Origin: Diphasiastrum complanatum
Lineage: Eukaryota; Streptophyta; Lycopodiopsida; Lycopodiales; Lycopodiaceae
Assembly: GCA_029204225.1 (NCBI GenBank)
Contig: CM055102.1
Location: 43,722,733-43,786,732, forward strand
DNA length: 64,000 nucleotides
Direction of reading: 5' to 3'
A program made the position numbers and the translations under genes. Each line of letters starts with the position of its first letter. The first letter of the stretch is position 1. The notes beneath the pieces are model-generated. The model ran no database searches and was not told where the DNA came from. It saw nothing but the letters and a program-made list of their open reading frames with translations. This document shows positions 35,347-47,837 of this stretch, one piece after another.

Positions 35347-36907
35347 TAATCTAGAATGATCTACAAAAGATCTAGCTCACAAACCTAAGAATCAATCTTC
35401 ACACTAATGACTAGTCACTTGAGACTTTGCTTTGATCACTAAGACAAAAGCACACAATCTTTGAATCAAATCACAAAAGAAATCAGATCCAATCTCCTAT
35501 TGAACTCCTCAAATACCAATGACTCTTTCTTTTGAAAGTTGAAATGGATATGGAAAAGATTTGACACCTAGATTTTCCTTTTCACTTGACTAGTTCTCTA
35601 AAAGATGGGTTTTGTTTCAAATACATGAAAATCAACCTTAATCACTTCTTTTGGACTCACTCTTGACCCAAATAATCTCACACTTGAGATAAGAATGAAT
35701 TTGATTTGATTTGACAACAAACTATACCACCAATTTTTCATAAAGCTTAAAAATTTAGACAACTAGAGATTCACAAAGATCTCAACCATGCATGAATACT
35801 CAAATATGGACTTCTCCTCATTCTAGACATTCAATGGGATTACAAATTGACCCTCACACTCTCACAAAGAAAGTTGAATAGAACTAATTTGAGTTTCATA
35901 CATACTATGTCAGTTTTTGCTCAACAAATTGAATTCAATCACTCCTATTGGATTCCACCAATTACTCTACTTTTTAAGACTTAGAATGAAGTTCAAAATC
36001 AAAAGTTGTGATTTTTCTCACTAAGATATTGTGCTTCAAAGAGCTAATGCCACTTAGAAAGATTTGATCACCTAGGAGAAGACAAACTCTCCACCAATAA
36101 CAACACAAAATAAGCTTCTAGATCTTGCCTTCTACAAAGGAAGGAACTCTTAGAAAATTGGATCTCTCTCTACACATTTGCCATAGACACCTTAATGACT
36201 CTTTTCAAACCTCAAAAACGCTCAAACAAATTGAGTAGGATTGAATAATATGACTTGGATCTCAATCTCTTTTCTAGAACTTTCAATTGAACCCAATCTA
36301 TGTCAAATTCTACAAAAGATTTGCATAGATGCTCTATATGCACTAGAAACTCTCAAAGGTTTCACTTGGAGGACAAATCCAAAGATGTTTTCTAGCAAAT
36401 TGATGCTTCTAAACCTGACCCTATCACTCTTGAACAAATCTAGAGTGATGGTACAATGGATCTCAACCTCTCACCTTGCATATCACTCCTTAATCTATGA
36501 TTTTTAGCAAAATCTCTCTTAACTTCAACATACATTCAAAAAATCAGTGAAGATCAATAAATGCACCTATTCAAGCTTCAAATTTAATTTCTTGGATGAT
36601 CTAATACAAGAACTAATCAAGAGATTAGATTCAGTATAGAAAATGCTTGATTTTGCACCAAAAATCACTCAAATTGGGTATGTAAGTCAAATTCTACAAC
36701 TTTTTGAAATTTCTCAGTCAAAACCAGAGCTGTACGGCCTCACACGTGTGAAAAGAGTCCTACAACCCACAACAAGATCTGGACCAAAAATTTGAGGATA
36801 GCTATCAAATGCAACTCACCACACAATCTGACTAGTTTCCAAAAAATTGCTAATTTTGGCTTTGATTTGGATTAACCCTATCAATTTCAACAAAAACTCT
36901 TGTACTT
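35347..36907 (-). other. Leader of the nested element
   Basis: About 1.57 kb without a convincing frame, between the primer site and ORF1. It has a CACACGTGTG motif at 36742 outside the LTR. Confidence 0.6.
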
Positions 36908-36920
36908 GGCTCTGATACCA

Positions 36921-37753
36921 TGTGCAAAAAGTACAAAAAGGACCAAGAGTGGATCCTAATCTGATCCTCAAGAGGGATTGGATGTTAGATTTACTTGATC
37001 TATCAATCTACATAAGATTAAGATCAATCTAGATCAATTCTAGACATAAAATCCAAACAAGAACAATCATTTATTGAAGGTAAATGTACTTTATGGTTTC
37101 ACACGTGTGAAACATTGTTTGAGTACGGACTCCAACCTGAAAATCAAGTACACATTGATAGAACCTCAAAACAATCAAAACAAATGTAGACAAATGGAGA
37201 GAATCACTCAAAATTGCTTCCAAAACCAAGATTGGTGTCTCACACTGATTATGGCCAAATGTGGCTCTATATATACAATAAGTGGGAGCTCGTGGTACTG
37301 ATCATCTCTCTGATCCCACATGTGTGAAGGTGCTTTGTCATATGATGATTCATTATGGAAAACTGACACTTGGACAAAACCTTCTATTTTGAGCACTTTT
37401 GGTCCATTTTCCTTCTATATGGAGATCTACTTGGAAATCTTCTAGAAGTCAAAATTTGCCTACTTCAGCTTATTCCACACATGTGAGCTGTCCTCTACAC
37501 ATGGGATATGACACCTAACCAAAGGATGTGGCTCATGCAATCAATAGATTGATGCCATGTGTCATATGTCTAGAAAACTAGTTTTTGGCCTTTTTAGCCA
37601 CTAGAACTTGAATTAAATCATATGTACAACCTATATGATTATGGTACATGACAAGTACACTATTTTCACACGTGGGAATAGGCTCCACACATGTGTGTTT
37701 ATCTATATACAAGATTTTCGGCCTCTACCAAGCTTATTTTTGCATTTTTCACA
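36921..37753 (-). repeat. 5' LTR of the nested element
   Basis: 833 bp, adjacent to the primer site at 36908-36920. It carries the TTTCACACGTGTGAAA palindrome at 37097-37112. Confidence 0.93.
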
Positions 37754-38453
37754 TTACTTAAGGCAAAAGGGGTGGACTAGGAGGGCACATTTTCCTAGGT
37801 GGCTTACAAGCCATGTGGAAAAAGTAGATAACTTACATATTGATAAGGATAGAAGGTAGGTAGCTTAACATTTAATGTTAGCCACTTTCAAGTTGAATAA
37901 TTATTTGTTTACAACATTGGGTTTCACCCAAGTGTTTTTCATGTCATGGGAAAGGCTTTGTATCCATCTTACCTTGCATGGTTTTCATCAGTTCCTAGGC
38001 CCTTTTTTGTATGGGTGGCCCATCCCCAATCGTAGTGGAGTGTAACACAAAGAGTGATCAGTCCTTTGGTTTCTTCTCCAAGTCTTTATAGACTCAAGTG
38101 AGCCTTCTTTATAGACTCGATTGAGCCTTCTTCAGGTACCGTCTTTAAGCTTTAAGAAGCTTCTTTAGATTAATTCTTCAGGTACTCTTCTTAGTACCTA
38201 CACAAACCCGTAAGAAAAGGTTAGGAGTCATATCATAAAATGGTTCATCATTAGATTCTATTTCTAGGACCTGCATATCAAATAGTTAGCATTGCTCTAC
38301 AGTTTCATTTCTTGTCTTCAGGTAATGATACCTGCACTCATAATTCATCAGTTAGAGTAATAAGCTCTAATATTCAAAATATGTATCATACAAAAAGAAT
38401 GGAAGACTAGATAGCCTTTATTTCTTGGTCAATTTGGTCTATACAATTTTACA

Positions 38454-38982
38454 AGCAGATACAACAGTAGATGACAGAGATAAAACGACCAGAATGGGTC
38501 TTTCAGTAGCGAACTCCTCAGAGTTAGTGATTATAGAGATATATATATATATATTCAGAACCTTAGCAATTGTTTTGAATCTCTAAGTAGGATCACGTGC
38601 TTATGAACGCAATTGTATTGTCATCTAATCATTGTGTTTACAATATTATTGTACAGATTCGCATTCTTGTTGAATAATAATAACTCTCACTCCTCTTACA
38701 CAAACATTGTTATAAGAGAAATGTATAGTTGTCTCTAACACCTAAAATTGATTTTACATTCTTTTCATATCAGATTATCAGAATTAGAAAGATTGCATGG
38801 TTGTCATAGATGCCTAATCGTTTTTGCAATCTCTCTTTCACGGCAGTCTAAAACTCGTGCTTTGATAATCTGATTCAACACAAAAGAATAGCTCGTAAAC
38901 TCCATTATCTAAGTAATCCACAATCTTGTTAATAAGAATTTTTGTTTCATCAGTTAACATCAATCCAAAATGTCAATAGATG
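38454..38982 (+). mobile_element. Copia LTR remainder, second family
   Basis: Aligns with the LTR at about 56860-57455 (shared words CTCCTCAGAGTTAGTGATTA, AACCTTAGCAATTG, GTAGGATCAC). A primer site TGGTATCAGAGC follows at 38983-38994. Its 5' part is missing because the gypsy element ends at 38453. A (TA)n tract (about 38538-38553) takes the place of the GA tract in the other copy. Confidence 0.75.
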
Positions 38983-39147
38983 TGGTATCAGAGCTGATAA
39001 TTTCCATTTCTCGAACCACAGAGTTGTTATCAGAGCCACTGGTTTATTGGATTATTAGAGTCTAGGACTTATAATAGAACTTAATACGTTCTAGTTCTAT
39101 AGAGCTGGTTCATTCAGTTTGTGTTTTATCTCTGCTACCCGATTACA

Positions 39148-39600
39148 ATGGAAGATTCAACCTCAGAGATTCGCTTGATCAGCAAATTCAACGGAGATGA
39201 CTTGCACATGTGTAAGTTTAAGATGAGGATGATCTTGATCGAGAAGGAGCTTTGGGGATACGTAAACGGTTCAATAGCCAAACCGGCAGAACCTGAACTA
39301 CTTCCATCATGGGAAGCAAAGGATGGCAAAGCACTTGCCATTGCATCCTTGAACTTGAAGGGCACTCAGATTGCTCATGTATCAAACAACACCACCTCCA
39401 AAGAAGCATGGGACATCCTTACAAGTATTTACAAGACTTCAGATGTATCGACTCATCTCTTCTTGAGGAAGAAGGTCCTCACACTCAAAATGAGTGAAGG
39501 CACCTTAGTCAATGATCATCTAAATGAGTCCAAACAGTTGCTGAATCAACTTGCTGCCATAGGTTCTCCTATATCAGAAGAAGATCGCATAATGAAGCGA
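39148..39600 (+). pseudogene. Copia gag N-terminal part
   Basis: The ATG at 39148 starts a gag of the UBN2/DUF4219 type: STSEIRLISKFNGDD, MRMILIEKELWGYV, SKEAWDILTSIYKT, LFLRKKVLTLKMSEG, and LNQLAAIGSPISEEDRI. The frame is intact to about 39600, where homology ends and an opposite-strand copy of the same family begins. It lacks the knuckle and all of pol. Confidence 0.85.
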
Positions 39601-40960
39601 GGAAGAAGATGCAGCAGCACCAAGACGGAGGTTCTGACTCTGTCAAGTAGTCATCAATGAATGTAATAAAATATAGAGTCTTATCCAAGGAAGGTACGCT
39701 CATAGGACCACATAAGTCACTATGTATCAGTGACAAAATGGACTTGGCTCTTCTAGCCTGTCCTCTTGGAAATCTGGTTCTAGGTTGTTTGCCTAGTAAG
39801 CAACTTTCACAGACAAATTGATTAGTTGTAGTAACATCATTTATATTCATGTCCTTGACCATTTTGTTATGATGCATATACAAGATTGAACGCATGTTTA
39901 GATGTCCTAATCTCTGATGCCATAAATTAGCATTTGAACAACTCACAAAAAGTGCAACATCGTGACTCAGTATGTACAAATTTTCTTCCCTGTAAGCAAA
40001 GAGGATTTCTTTTGTATTCTCATCTAAAATAGTACATTGCCTAGCAGTGAACAAGGTTCTATAGCCTTGATCAATGATCTTGCTAATAGACAATAAGTTC
40101 TTTGTTAATTTGGGTACATAAAGTACACCATTAAATTGCCTAGTGATGTCAACAGAGAACTGTAGTCGAATAGAGCCTTGGCCTTTGACTTGATGTGAAC
40201 TGGAGTCACCAAAGAAGATGTACTTTGATTTTGTAGTTGTGAGTGTAGAGAAGAGGTCTTTGCATGGTGTCATGTGCTGAGAGGCACCTGAATCGAGATA
40301 CCATTGATGGGCATCTCTACTGGGTTGATCTTGTACCATCAGGGCTCTCTCATATTCTTGCGAATCTTTTATTGTGTCAGAGTTGCCTTTTGTTGATGTT
40401 GCATCTTCTTTCTGGCTTCATTATGCTTGAGGATGCGACAGTCCTTGATATCATGGTTGGTTCTTTTGCAATACTTGCAAAATAGCTTGGTCTTGGATGA
40501 TGATTGGTTGTGCTATTGCTGTTGTGGTTGCGATGCTGCTGGTTATTCTACCTTTGTCTTCTTGTCCTTGAAGTATTTCGTCTTCTTGGACTGCTACTTG
40601 GTTGAGTAGAGTGCCATGGATTTGGCACTCGTTGACATGGACAAGCTTTTTCTCCTTACTTCTTCTTGCAACAGACTTGCTATCAATTTTTGTAGAGACA
40701 ACGCAAGAGTGTTGCTAAAAAACAATACTAAATTGTCATAGGAGGATGGAAGACTGGCAAGAAAAGACATGGTAGAGTCTTCTTCTGATATGGATGATCC
40801 TATTGCAGCCAGTTAGCAATTGTTTGAACTCGTTCAGATGGTCGCTTATTGAGATGCCTTCACTCATTCTGAGTGTTAGCATCTTCTTCCTCAAAAAGAG
40901 ACGAGTGGACACATCTGACGTCTCGTAGATTGTTGACATCTTCAGAGCCTATAGAATCTG
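39601..40960 (-). pseudogene. Copia gag end, knuckle, protease and integrase start, inverted copy
   Basis: Minus strand in order: gag piece TSDVSTRLFLRKKMLTLRMSEG (40920-40855), zinc knuckle CKYCKRTNHDIKDC (about 40475-40434), protease YLDSGASQHMTPC (about 40298), pre-integrase WHQRLGHLNMRSI and CESCLLGKQ, and the integrase start HSDLCGPM...FITFIDDY, ending near 39640. The gag piece shows that it is the same family as the plus-strand gag, so two partial copies are joined head to head. Confidence 0.85.
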
Positions 40961-43900
40961 TTTACTAGTTCTTCCTTGTTTCTTGTTTACAAGAACTGTT
41001 TTCTGCCTGTTTAGAGGCTTGTTGGCATTTTCTTGAATGTTAGCTTCTTAGTTCAATGCCGAAACTAGCGAGAAGGGACTGATATCGATGTAGTAAATGT
41101 CTTGCCTGTCAGAGGACAATCCAAGGAAGTCACTTTTGAACTAATGCACATGCATAAACAACCACTCATACATGCCAAAACATTCAACCATAAAATCAGT
41201 GTGCAGATCCGTTGAACAAACAATGAAATTCTACTTCTACTTTGCTACAAAATGAACTAAAATCAAATCCTACACTACTTTACTTGCATAAATTGACAAA
41301 AAAAAAAACAAAAACTAATCTGCAGCATATTAGAAGTCCAAGAATCAAGAAACCAACCAGTCTTTTGATTCTTGGACATCCCAAGAACATCAAAAACTAG
41401 AACGTTAGAGGATATGCAAGATTTATGCCACATTTCTAGCCTATTTAGTTTACTTGAATGCTGGCTCCTACATTAATCCACAAGAAAACATGAAATCTAA
41501 TCCACAACTAGGAAAGCAAGAAAACTAATCCACTCTAAATCCACAACCACACACAATATGAATGGAAGGGCATGATCATAGGGGCCTCACTCAAGAAAAC
41601 CATCATGATCAAGGAGCTCAATGGATAAATCTAACTCATGGAGGCTCTTCTCATTTCAACATGGAGTTGATACAAGACACAAAAAGCTCCTCTTCACAAA
41701 GAGAGTCTCTTAAATAAGCAAGAGAGCTCCTTAGGTGGCATCCTAGTGAAATTTCCACATTTCACAAATTACAAGTGGAATATTGCTCTCCACTGGAGGT
41801 CACCATCAAAAGGTGGCTCACTCTACTTTAAAAGGGGTCTACTTGCATTTATTACATTTGCCTAGAAATACTAGTTCCTACATGGTCATTCCATCTTTCG
41901 GGATTCACCATGAGGCTTACACAATTCTTGCTTGTCATTACTACTAGTATTTCTTGGCTCTCATACTCGGCTCTCAGTCTTCGTTCGTCTCGTCTTCTCA
42001 GAGACCTCCTTGGTCTAAGGTGAGAGGTGCTCTTAAGTTGCTCTGTTCGAGTATCTTGGAGATTCGTTAGAATCAGCCAACATCATTCCACCCCTAATGT
42101 GTTGCAGGACCCATTGCAACTCATATTGGACGATGTCGCTCTGCTTCCACATTGGCGTCTTCGATCGACACTTGGAAAAGCGTAGATCCTCGTTCGCTTG
42201 CATAAAACCAAGTGTTTATTGTTGTCAGTCTTTATCAAAAATTGTTTTTGCAATTTAACCCAAATGTCTTATTGCTGTAATGGGTTGACATTCTCAAAAT
42301 TTGGAGAGCTTTCAGCAGCTTCACAACCTGCATGCTCGAGTGCTTTCCTCATGTCTCTTTGTTTTGTCACTTGTATCTACCATTGATGGTTTCATCTTTG
42401 GTTTCTTGGCAGATTCTAACTTCTGGGAGGTTGTATCCTCCATATTGCTTCTGGCATTTTCGCAATTCTTTTCTCAGTTGAAGCTCCAGTCTTGTCGATG
42501 CTCTTTTCTGATAGGTAGCACAAATCTCGATTATCAGTCTCAAGCGGATGGACTCATCATAAAATATCTGGTAGTAGAAACAGTTTTGGATGGACGGTTT
42601 GGTAACGGTGAGGAAACATGATGAAGGCTTGGTGGAAGGATGAAAGAACTGATAGTTCTACAGTTGCAGCCTTGGACCCGTGCAATGTCAAGCTTTGACC
42701 ACCACTTGCTGGGTGAGGAGCTTGCTTTATTTTGCAGGTTCGCGGTTGTCTTCGTCTTTCTTTTCTGTAGCTCTTTCTTTTGATCCGTTACTTTTGGATC
42801 TCTTTGGGCTTCGTAGGAGGGGATTCAACTATCATTGTCCCAAAGAGTTTCTTTTGATCAAAATTGATCTGACTCATCTATTGCTTAAGTTTTCGTCCTT
42901 TCCTCCTCAGCTTCTTTGCTTAAAATCTGATGTCTTCTAGCTGCTTCGCCTGCTTTTGTAGGTCTTCTTTTGGCTAATCATCCATTGTAGGTGGCAGTTA
43001 GTCTCTCCAAGAAACTTGCAATGATCTTTCAACTGCTTCGGTAGGACTATAAAAAACTAGGAATTTCTCAGAAGAACAGTAAACTGATGATAAACAAACA
43101 GATGGAAGGAAGGGTGGTAGTGACAACTGTAGATGGTGTGGGCGATAGGCATGAGAATGGATGCAGATGTATGAAGAGAGGTTGGTTGAAGAAAGAGACT
43201 GATTTCCCAATGCTTGTGTTTCCCTTTCTGAAGGATTTTCGTCATGACTGCGGTAACTCTTCTGATTGAGTCTCTTTGGATTACCCATCTGTCTTCTTTA
43301 GCCTTGTCTTTTTCATATTAGACTTGTGACCTTGGCTGTCGATCTTGTTGATGTTGTTGTTGGCAATGTGGCTGCTCCAATGGATCCAAGCAGATCCACT
43401 CTCTCTCCCCCAAAAAAAAAAATCTGTTGGTGGAGATGTTGTTGCTGGTAACTGTTCATGTTCAAGATTGGAGTGGTGTGTGGAACACGCAGTTGAAAAC
43501 ACGGTGAACATGCGACTGGACTAAAGATTGAACAGATTTTAACTAAATTTGTTTCGATCTTGTTGTAGTTGACTTGAAGAGTAATATGGTTGTGAGGTGT
43601 AGGAATCGACTCTAACTTGTCATGGATTTTTCATAGTTTTCAAAAATTTGAAACTGTTGTACAAGGTAATCTGAAGATGGATAGATGAATGAAAATGTGT
43701 TCTGGAGATGCTCTACAGAAGACTCTCTTGCAATAGCTATTCCTCATGCAAAAATCAATCACACAAAATAGGTGAAGAGAAACAAGGAATTAAACAAACA
43801 TGACAGAGAGTGAGAACTGTATAGCACTTGTCGAACAAAACTTGCATTCATCAACATTGATAATATACCTTGATAGTTGCAATATTTCAGTTGTTTGTAG

Positions 43901-44650
43901 AGTAATGATACGTACTCTGATATGCCCTTGTCAAAACAAGGAAGGGTTGGTGACACAAAAGTCTACCATCATTGATAGTAGATGTTGTAAGATATAGCTT
44001 GAGATGCAAGTATGGTTGAGGTACTATGTCCTAAGGACCTCTCTGAACAAGAGATTCAGAACCTAAGAAAACACAGTTTAAACACCCGACTGGATCAATC
44101 ACCACAGCACACCGTCAAGTGCAACAAGACAAGACAACATAATTGCTCTCCTCAAACTGTATATTCAATTGATAAGTAAGTACACTGGATAAGTTGCTTA
44201 AAAGCACTCAAAGGGCTCGTGAAAGAAAGATGGCCTGATAATTCTAGAACTAAGCACCGGTGGTGTCGTCGAAATAAGAAAGCACTGTATAAGTCGATCA
44301 TTGCTATTTTAACTAAAAAGTTAGAGCGGGAGCTGGTTTTCAAGCTGTGGTCATTGCGCTCCCCCTATTTTTGACACAAACCTACTATTGTGAAACTTCC
44401 AATACACTCCCACCCCCCACATATTGGTCCCATTCTAGAGAGAGTGTGTGTCAGATGAACAGCTCAAAAAAGGCATGCTTGACTTCAAGACATAGAAAGA
44501 CAACCTTTTGTGTGCGTATTGCAAGAAAAAGGGTCTTTGGATGGCTCGAGAGGAAATGTATCTCTTATTCACTTCAATAAAACCCACTCTTATATAAAGG
44601 TAGTGATGTCTCTGTGGTGGAAATTCAGATGGCATGCACACTGTACGCAT
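40961..44650. other. No recognised gene; inverted repeat at 41336-41377
   Basis: Several short frames with no similarity that I recognise. GTCCAAGAATCAA at 41336-41348 is perfectly inverted at 41365-41377 around a 16-nt loop. CTCCCCCTATTTTTG at about 44361 looks like a polypurine tract on the minus strand. The region is probably old LTR-element DNA. Confidence 0.4.
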
Positions 44651-44672
44651 ACACCAAACTTAACAAGTAGGG

Positions 44673-44747
<75 letters not shown>

Positions 44748-44765
44748 CAAACTTAACAAGTAGGG

Positions 44766-44801
<36 letters not shown>
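44651..44801. repeat. Duplicated unit with (CT)n-(TA)n-(CT)n
   Basis: The word ACACCAAACTTAACAAG followed by TAGGGATTC and a CT tract occurs twice (44651 and about 44744), separated by (TA)n at 44709-44744. This is a local tandem duplication including the flank. Confidence 0.92.
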
Positions 44802-44804
<3 letters not shown>

Positions 44805-44950
44805 CATACCCAATCACACACATATTGATAGTTAATCATTTTCAGTTATGTGTGTTATGTCCTAGCAAGGAAGATAGTTAATCATTTCTAGTTATGTGTG
44901 TCATGTCCCAGTGAGGAATAGTTCAAAATATGCTAGTGTCAATGTACATC

Positions 44951-44951
<1 letters not shown>

Positions 44952-45046
<95 letters not shown>
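44952..45046. repeat. (GA)n microsatellite
   Basis: Uninterrupted GA tract of about 95 bp. Confidence 0.97.
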
Positions 45047-45047
<1 letters not shown>

Positions 45048-46469
45048 AACTCATAAGAAAACAAATACATGGATAACAAAGCCAAATAATGACAATCACT
45101 TGAGTCTATTGACTACCAACAGCATAAATGTAACCATCATAACCCTAAAAGTATGTAGCCGTTATTACTCTAAAACTTGGTTTTTAGCCATTTGGCACTA
45201 GTTTTTCAACACTATTGAGTTGAACTTGTATTTTTTAGCACAATTTGCGTGTCTTTTACTCCCATGTTTAGGATATATGGAAATTCAATAGAAAGTATTA
45301 ATTCAGCAATGTTAGTTTTTGTGCAAGTTGTTTGGGAAAGAGAAAGAGAGAGAGTTTTGGTGGTTAAAGATAGTCAACATTGCCAATTCTAAAAAGGGGT
45401 GTAGCCCTTGTTTTTTCCATGTTGAAGGCATGGTATCATAAACGGTTCTTTGTTGGACTTGAAACATCCACAAGGAAGGCCATGTTGATGGGAGGGAGCA
45501 TTGTGGTGACATTCTGGAATAGGATACAACCATGTGGTTCAGGAATTTTGACTAACACCATTCATGCTTTCTTTCTATCACTTTCATTCTTGTTGGGTTC
45601 TTGGTAATTTTGGTTTTCCTGGAGTACCAAAGTTTTGTGGGTTGTTGGTACTTTTTTGTTTGTGGTACTCGAGGATTTATTTGTTCTTGGTTCTAGATTT
45701 TTTGTGTTCGAGGTACTTATTTGTTCTACTGAAGTACCAAAATTGGTATTATTGGTTGTTGTCTTAGTCTAAATCTCGATAAAGAAGACTTACCAAAATT
45801 GAGCTGAAATCTGAAATATGTTATTTTCCTTCTCTGACCTCGCATAATCAAGTACAGGTAGCCCTATGCCGACTAAGAGCCCCGCTGTGGACAATTTCTT
45901 ATATGAAGGCCAACAACTAGACAAGGACCTAGATGCGAATTCAATGATAAATGAAGTGCTGGAAGAACTTTCAAAGTTCAAGGATGATATAGACTACTCC
46001 GTAGCAGAGTAGCCCCACGATCAGCAGATAGAAGAGGGCAAAACAAACAAGGCAAAAATTATTATTGACATACACGAGGTGGAGTAAGATAAGGAGGAAG
46101 AGCGGGACTAGCAGGAGCATCAAGAGCAGGACCAGCAGGAAGACCCACCATGCACAACAAGAGCAACAAGACCAAGCATAACAGGACCACCAAATAGCAC
46201 AAGACCAGTAGGAGGAGGAAGAAAATGAGGATGTGCATGTGGTGGATGTGGAAAAGTACCGAACAGAAAATTTGTAATTTATGAACAGGTACTTTGAAGT
46301 TTCAAACAGGCATTACTTGTTTTTCAAATGGAAAAGGCAATTTCAATCAATCCCAAAAGCACTATAATTGAGACTCCGATAGTACCAGAAATGTAGCCTA
46401 AACCTATAAACAAAAAAAAAAATACTGATAAATACGTGATCCAAAGTACCAAATTGGTACTTATTAGTT
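45047..46469. other. Mostly no gene; decayed acidic ORF at 45850-46270
   Basis: At 45850-46270 the plus strand reads GQQLDKDLDANSMINEVLEEL and then a Gln/Glu/Pro-rich tract with stops. No family is recognised. Elsewhere the sequence is AT-rich without signal. Confidence 0.35.
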
Positions 46470-47835
46470 TCAAATGAGTGCTATGAAAGTACCAAATGTA
46501 TCAATATAAGGCACTTTAAAAGTACCTAAGGTTATGTGCATCCTGATCTCAAGCGTTAAGCAAGTCCTCTTGATCACTGTCATCTTTGTATGGCATGCTA
46601 TTGTATATGTTCTCATACACATCGGTGGATAATCAGAACATGGTATGATAGGCTCTATGGAAAACCGGATTGCTCTCACCAGATGCGAATAGATCGTTAC
46701 CGGTTGTGTCTGGTCTAGAAGGTTGTATGTATTGATCATGCCTTCGACTTGGCCATAGTATAGGCCTTCAATTACTCTCCCTCCTCTAACAATTCTGTTG
46801 TGCCACATGCATCCTTCTATGCTGTTGTTGCCTGATACATCATCTTGGTGCATTTAAGAAGGTAGAAATTCTCTCCCATCTCTGTTGCTTTGACCGCAAA
46901 ATTGTCCCCAGTGGACAGCAAGCCACACAAGCGCTGACTTTGGCAATGGCTGGATAGACAGATATTTCCACTCTTCCACGTGTTGTTTGTTTCTACATCT
47001 TCTCTATTGCCATGCAATACATGAATCACAGAAACATGACAATGTGCGACATCGTAGTGAGCATGGACTACCTTGGAAATATCTGTCAACACAATGGAAC
47101 AAGCATGAGCCTTTGTGATGCGCTGACAATTCCATTTCATACCACGTTGCACCTCATCCTTGATAACCAGCCAGAAAACCCTTCTTATATTGTAGTTGTC
47201 ACCTTCTCCTTTTGGCCTAAATGTTTCTTTCAGATATGCGACCACATCTGCTGCACATATCAAGGGCCAGTTGTCTGGTTTCAACTCCTCATGAGTGAGA
47301 GTTCTCTTGATGACCATGCCCACTCCGTCATGCTCGTCTTTTCCATGGCCTGAGGCAAAATTTTTTTGCATCATTTGCAAACATGTTGAGAACCCCCAAC
47401 AAATATACCTACCCACGCAAAAGAAAGGCCTTCGAGCTTTGAATTGGGACGTTGCAACGTCCACCAATGACACCTCAGATTATACCCGTTCTCTTTCAAA
47501 CAATTGTCATGCAGTAGTAGACAATGTTGTACGAATAGGATGTCATGCACCTTATCGTCTGATATGTAAAAATGAAGAGTCTTTTCAGTTGCACCTGCAA
47601 AGTTTCTGACATACATTATGTGCACAACTATCGTGACCTAATTAGACCACCAGTGCATGGACTGTATCTTGTTCTGCATCGTAAACGAATAATTCTCCGC
47701 AAAGTTAATGACTAAAACAACAACATCTGAAGGAAATTTAAGTAAGCAGTCTTTAAACTATTGTGACTGCGACCGAAACACAAAGTTATGCTTGATGAAG
47801 TCTTTCAGATGTGTTGAAACCAGGTCAATAAAAGC
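46470..47835 (-). pseudogene. DDE-like transposase-family remnant
   Basis: Minus strand in order over shifting frames: FPSDVVVLVINFAENYSF (about 47740), KTLHFYISDDKVHDILFVQHC (about 47575), DVATSQFKARRPFFCVGRY (about 47455), FASGHGKDEHDGVGMVIKR (about 47350), DVVAYLKETF, and a variable end to 46470. I recall the pattern D-G/A-x-x-x-Q-F-K ... GHGKxxxDG.G...KR from uncharacterised transposase-like proteins in many eukaryotes. The superfamily is not certain. Frame shifts occur near 47470 and 46860. It joins CACTA sequence at about 47838. Confidence 0.55.
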
Positions 47836-47837
47836 AG

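Larger units (their letters stand above)
32469..37753 (-). mobile_element. Nested non-autonomous LTR retrotransposon, 5,285 bp
   Basis: Two 833-bp LTRs (32469-33301 and 36921-37753) both run TGTGCAAAAAG to TTTTTCACA, with perfect TTACT target duplications at 32464-32468 and 37754-37758. By eye the LTRs differ at roughly 15 positions (about 98% identity), so insertion is recent compared with its neighbours. The Met-tRNA primer site (complement GGCTCTGATACCA, 36908-36920) abuts the right LTR, and a purine tract (GAGGAGGAG) abuts the left, so it reads on the minus strand. The 3.6-kb interior has a leader of about 1.57 kb and ORFs with zinc-knuckle and unknown modules. No protease, integrase, RT or RNase H was seen. 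Confidence 0.93.
31376..38453 (-). mobile_element. 5' LTR of the gypsy element, interrupted by a nested element
   Basis: The LTR begins next to the primer site and ends ...AATTTTACA at 38453, matching the left LTR end. Removing the nested insertion (32469-37753 plus one TTACT copy) leaves about 1.79 kb. It holds a 32-bp minisatellite (31942-32103), a C-homopolymer (31531-31552 area) and GA-rich sequence (32110-32160). Downstream, at 38454, it abuts a copia LTR, so the gypsy element probably inserted into that LTR. Confidence 0.82.
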
